A DNA stretch of 6,672 bases from contig DBCN01000022.1 of the NCBI GenBank assembly GCA_002293065.1, positions 1 through 6,672 of the forward strand, written 5' to 3'. Origin of the DNA: Opitutia bacterium UBA957 (lineage in GTDB: Bacteria; Verrucomicrobiota; Verrucomicrobiia; Opitutales; UBA953). Shown here piece by piece: positions 5,783 to 6,672 of this stretch. Position numbers and translations under genes: made by a program. Positions within the stretch are counted from its first letter, which is position 1; every line of letters starts with the position of its first letter. A model generated the notes under the pieces. The model worked only from the letters and a program-made list of their open reading frames with translations. It was not told where the DNA came from and made no database searches.

Positions 5783-6672
5783 ATGCGCCTCCTTCTCCTC
5801 GCTCTCACAGCCTTGCTCGTCGGCTGCGCCAGCAGCCCCGATGTCTTCACCCAGCAGCGCCAACTCGGCAAGGGGCTCAACATGGGCAACTCGCTGGAAG
5901 GCCCCACCGAGGGAGCATGGGGCCGGAAAATCGCGGATGCGGACTTCCCACGCATCAAAGCCGCGGGCTTCGACTCCGTGCGCATCCCGGTCAGGTGGTC
6001 GACGCACGCCGCCCAGACCGCGCCATACACCATCGACCCAGCCTTCATGCAACGCGTCGACCACGTGGTCCGCACGGCACTGGCGGCCGGCCTCACGGTT
6101 TCGCTCAACGTGCACCATTACGACGAGCTCGACCACGCCCCCGCCGCCCACCGCGAGCGCTTCACGGCCCTGTGGCGGCAGATCGCGACGCACTTCGCCG
6201 CTTTCCCCGATCGCCTGCAGTTCGAGGCCTATAACGAACCCAACACCAAGCATACGGCGCAAGACTGGAACCTGAATTTCGCCGCCGTGCTCCGCGAAAT
6301 CCGCAAAACGAACCCGACGCGCGCCGTGCAGGTCGGCGGGGTCGAATGGAATCAGGTGTACACGCTGAAGGACCTCCAGCTCCCGCCCGAAGACCGTCAC
6401 CTCATCATCCACATCCACTACTACGCCCCGTTCCACTTCACCCACCAGAATGCGTTTTGGATCAAGGGCGCGGAAGCCTGGAAGGGGACGAAATGGGAAG
6501 GCTCGGAGAAGGAGCTCGCCGCCGTGCGCAAGGACTTCGACGTCGCCGCGGCGTTCGCGAAGGCCCAAGGTCGCCCCGTCCACCTCGGCGAATTCGGCAC
6601 CTGCGCCGGCGTCGAGGACATGGCTGCCCGCGTCCGCTGGACGAAGTTCATCCGCGCGACCGCCGAGGAGCG
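5783..6672 (+). CDS. GH5 family glycoside hydrolase (cellulase/endoglucanase-like) lipoprotein, 3'-partial
   Basis: The frame is open from the ATG at 5783 to the window end (296 residues plus two bases). A short hydrophobic signal ends in the lipobox LVGC (C15), with Ala at +2, predicting a lipid-anchored envelope protein, probably outer-membrane. The rest is a GH5 (beta/alpha)8 barrel: GLNMGNSLEGP at the start, RIPVRW (R67), NVHHYDEL (H111, H112), acid/base E152 in AYNEPN, IHIHYYAPFHFTHQ (H212, Y214), and nucleophile E270 in HLGEFGT. Family knowledge: retaining hydrolases of beta-1,4-linked glucans and related polysaccharides; the THQ motif and overall pattern resemble bacterial endoglucanases, but mannan or xyloglucan activity cannot be excluded. 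Most of the catalytic domain is present; the last helix and any appended binding modules are missing. An in-frame ATG at 5726 would add a 19-residue proline-rich stretch ending KRS before the signal. I prefer 5783 because signals of this class are short, but the upstream start is possible. Confidence 0.9.
   Translation, partial: MRLLLLALTALLVGCASSPDVFTQQRQLGKGLNMGNSLEGPTEGAWGRKIADADFPRIKAAGFDSVRIPVRWSTHAAQTAPYTIDPAFMQRVDHVVRTALAAGLTVSLNVHHYDELDHAPAAHRERFTALWRQIATHFAAFPDRLQFEAYNEPNTKHTAQDWNLNFAAVLREIRKTNPTRAVQVGGVEWNQVYTLKDLQLPPEDRHLIIHIHYYAPFHFTHQNAFWIKGAEAWKGTKWEGSEKELAAVRKDFDVAAAFAKAQGRPVHLGEFGTCAGVEDMAARVRWTKFIRATAEE

Noticed and set aside
5742..6275. 177-codon + strand open frame overlapping the GH5 start
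   Set aside because: It is rich in Ser/Pro/Arg with no motifs. The frame beginning at 5783 has the lipobox and all GH5 catalytic motifs and continues past its end.
1..6672. CRISPR array, tRNA, rRNA, insertion sequence or toxin-antitoxin genes
   Set aside because: I looked for regularly spaced repeats, cloverleaf-like segments, transposase motifs and small gene pairs and saw none; the non-coding gaps total under 400 bases.

Overview
The window is GC-rich bacterial DNA with all genes on the + strand and no sign of a minus-strand gene. The first two genes are a PSCyt2/PSD1 (DUF1549/DUF1553) protein and a twin-arginine DUF1501 protein. This gene pair is characteristic of Planctomycetota and Verrucomicrobiota, so the source is most likely a member of one of those phyla. 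Style and gene mix lean towards Verrucomicrobiota, but this is an inference; no rRNA or other phylogenetic marker is present.

Layout. Positions 1-2814 hold the 3' part (937 codons) of a large PSCyt-type protein. Its start and the expected N-terminal cytochrome-c-like domain lie upstream of the window. It carries a conserved CxxCH motif and a LamG-like jelly-roll domain inserted before the last helix of DUF1553. Positions 2811-4241 encode a Tat-exported DUF1501 protein whose ATG overlaps the preceding stop (ATGA), so the two are almost certainly one operon. A 115-base gap with a short degenerate GGGGACAA repeat and a weak terminator-like hairpin follows. Positions 4357-5514 encode a complete class I/II PLP-dependent aminotransferase of the kynurenine/methionine aminotransferase type. 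A 268-base gap ends in a strikingly C-rich leader, which is a strong G-quadruplex motif on the complementary strand. Positions 5783-6672 hold the 5' part of a lipoprotein GH5 glycoside hydrolase (cellulase/endoglucanase type) with both catalytic glutamates visible. It runs off the right end.

How they may work together. The PSCyt/DUF1501 pair is exported and has been linked in these phyla to polysaccharide-degrading gene sets; its biochemical function is not established. A surface-anchored GH5 enzyme close by fits a polysaccharide-degrading lifestyle. The aminotransferase between them is an ordinary cytoplasmic enzyme with no evident link to either. None of the three visible gene starts has a recognisable Shine-Dalgarno sequence. 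I found no mobile element, CRISPR, tRNA or rRNA. The most unusual points are the LamG insertion with its C-terminal WRFE/DSSG motif and the G4-prone leader of the GH5 gene. I did not find convincing evidence of a wholly new system.
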